This document shows, piece after piece, positions 5,684 through 6,406 of a stretch of DNA of 6,406 nucleotides. A model generated the notes under the pieces. The model saw only the letters and a list, made by a program, of their open reading frames with translations, had not been told where the DNA came from and did no database searches. This DNA is from Defluviitaleaceae bacterium (lineage in GTDB: Bacteria > Bacillota > Clostridia > Lachnospirales > UBA5962). The DNA lies in contig WQZK01000112.1 in assembly GCA_009780765.1 (NCBI GenBank), forward strand, positions 1 through 6,406. Reading direction: 5' to 3'. A program made the position numbers and the translations under genes. Position 1 is the first letter of the stretch; each line of letters begins with the position of its first letter.

Positions 5684-5787
5684 GTCGCATAACGTATTAT
5701 ATGCGAACTTCGTATAATCTCTATTCGCGAATATAAAGATTCGTGTTATATCCAAAAACAATTGTTAATACGAAGTTTAAGTTAATT
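5684..5787 (+). repeat. repeat-like boundary structure A downstream of the TIR gene
   Basis: GTCGCATAACG (5684-5694) matches the GCATAACG left end of repeat B and is the exact complement of GTTATGCGAC at 2681-2690. Behind it lie AACTTCGTAT (5706-5715) and its perfect inverted copy ATACGAAGTT (5768-5777). The central 12-bp palindrome TATTCGCGAATA (5722-5733) lies between them, so the stretch can form a branched hairpin. Possible right ends are GTTATAT (5745-5751) and GTTAATT (5781-5787). Sequence beyond the first 11 bases is not homologous to B or C, as usual for attC sites, which are conserved in shape. It may also act as a transcription stop for the TIR operon. Confidence 0.45.
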
Positions 5788-6061
5788 ATAAAATATTAAA
5801 CTATGCTATCAAGAGGGCTTTGGATTTTGAGGATATTGCTTTGAGCAACATGGGTGTAGCGTTCAGTGGTGCGAAGACTGTGAGTCGAAGCCTTCTTGTG
5901 AATTTTTGTTCGCTGATGACTTTATCAAATATTTTTCACCACCAAATTGAAGCAAAAGAACATTTGCTGAGTTAATAGAAGCAGGAAAAGAAATTACGTT
6001 ATATTTGCGCATATATCTATACCTCTTAATACTGCGAAGATATTTATGTAGTAAAAAACAG
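5788..6061. other. gene-poor stretch with a decayed Cys-rich reading frame
   Basis: No intact gene is recognisable. The most protein-like plus-strand frame is open from 5792 to a TGA at 5948-5950 except for one internal TGA at 5828-5830. It reads CYQEGFGF, then stop, then GYCFEQHGCSVQWCEDCESK and a tail ending DDFIKYFSPPN. It has no start codon, so it looks like the fossil C-terminus of a cysteine-rich protein. A second plus frame (DFEDIALSNMGVAFSG) and a minus-strand frame are also open here, so the coding frame is uncertain. From 5951 to 6061 only AT-rich sequence leads to the antitoxin gene. No HicA-like toxin is visible. Confidence 0.35.
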
Positions 6062-6406
6062 ATGAAACATTATATAGCGTTTATAAGTATTGATGGGCCG
6101 GCTTTTAGTGTCGTGTTTCCGGATTTTCCGGGTTGTATATCTGCTGGAAAGAATTTCGAAGATGCTGTACGGATGGCGCATGAAGCATTGTCAGGTCATG
6201 TAGAGTGTATGAAGGATTCCAAATTGAAAATTCCAGAACCAAGCAGTTTGGCGCAAATCAAAAAGAGTTGGTCTGACTGGAAAGAGTGGAAGAAAAGCGA
6301 ATATACAACAGCGCTTATTGCTCTTGTTCCAAGTCATGAGACCAGGAAATATACTATCTCGATGGATTCATCTCTTATGGCTCGAATAGATGCGGTTACC
6401 AAAAAC
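6062..6406 (+). CDS. hicB: HicB-family antitoxin, partial (runs off the window)
   Basis: The first 115 residues are present. MKHYIAFIS, then FSVVFPDFPGC (15-25), SAGKNFEDAVRMAHEAL (27-43) and PEPSSL (58-63) are the classic HicB fold, a partial RNase H-like domain that binds and neutralises the HicA mRNA-interferase toxin. YTISMDSSLMARIDAVTKN (97-115) begins a ribbon-helix-helix DNA-binding segment, so the full protein probably also represses its own operon. The ATG at 6062 begins where the family begins, though no clear ribosome site precedes it; the frame is open upstream to the TGA at 5948. A hicA gene usually comes first, but none is recognisable in 5788-6061, so the toxin is either downstream outside the window or missing. 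Base composition is less AT-rich than that of the neighbouring defence genes. Confidence 0.88.
   Translation, partial: MKHYIAFISIDGPAFSVVFPDFPGCISAGKNFEDAVRMAHEALSGHVECMKDSKLKIPEPSSLAQIKKSWSDWKEWKKSEYTTALIALVPSHETRKYTISMDSSLMARIDAVTKN

Noticed and set aside
5704..5779. A functional loxP or FRT site
   Set aside because: The arms match only partly, and the 52-bp gap is incompatible with Cre or Flp sites, which have 8-bp spacers.
1..6406. CRISPR array, tRNA or rRNA genes, integrase gene
   Set aside because: No regularly spaced short repeats, cloverleaf-like segments, rRNA signatures or tyrosine-recombinase motifs were seen on either strand by eye.

Overview
The window looks like part of a mobile, defence-rich accessory region of an AT-rich bacterium. 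A spirochaete of the Treponema type is my best guess. It rests on the look of a decayed IS1182-type transposase and on long structured repeats that resemble integron attC sites, which are known from Treponema denticola. The host assignment is inference. The central genes are strikingly AT-rich, while the repeats between them are GC-richer, as expected for a patchwork of acquired pieces.

Layout. Positions 1-588 (minus) hold the N-terminal part of an alpha/beta hydrolase, preceded by a promoter and a hairpin-rich leader (about 589-751). At 823-980 lies a structured repeat (repeat C). A truncated, frameshifted IS1182-family transposase remnant (1028-1418, minus) follows. A short boundary motif GTTAGGCGAC sits at 1503-1512. 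Next, on the minus strand, are two overlapping genes: a two-helix membrane protein (1885-2400) and a small soluble protein (1541-1888). A second structured repeat (B, 2523-2687) is clearly related to repeat C and lies in the same orientation. Positions 2671-5644 hold four genes read outward from a shared promoter region at 4553-4684. To the left is a restriction-modification pair, an ApaLI-like endonuclease followed by an N6-adenine DNA methyltransferase. To the right is a three-helix membrane protein followed by a ThsB-like TIR protein. A third repeat-like structure (A, 5684-5787) closes the block. It is followed by a stretch with decayed or uncertain reading frames and then the start of a HicB-type antitoxin (6062-6406, running off the end).

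How it fits together. The four-gene block is bounded by an exact 10-bp inverted pair (GTTATGCGAC at 2681-2690, GTCGCATAAC at 5684-5693). This is the relationship expected of the R' and R'' ends of two successive attC sites. The preceding membrane/soluble gene pair is framed the same way by GTTAGGCGAC (1503) and CCGCATAACG (2521). I therefore read the window as an integron cassette array, or a similar repeat-bounded array, in which one cassette is an unusually large divergent defence island: classical restriction on one strand and a TIR/membrane signalling pair on the other. The TIR protein keeps the glutamate equivalent to the catalytic residue of Thoeris ThsB, but its partner is a small membrane protein rather than any ThsA form known to me. 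That pair is the most interesting candidate system here.
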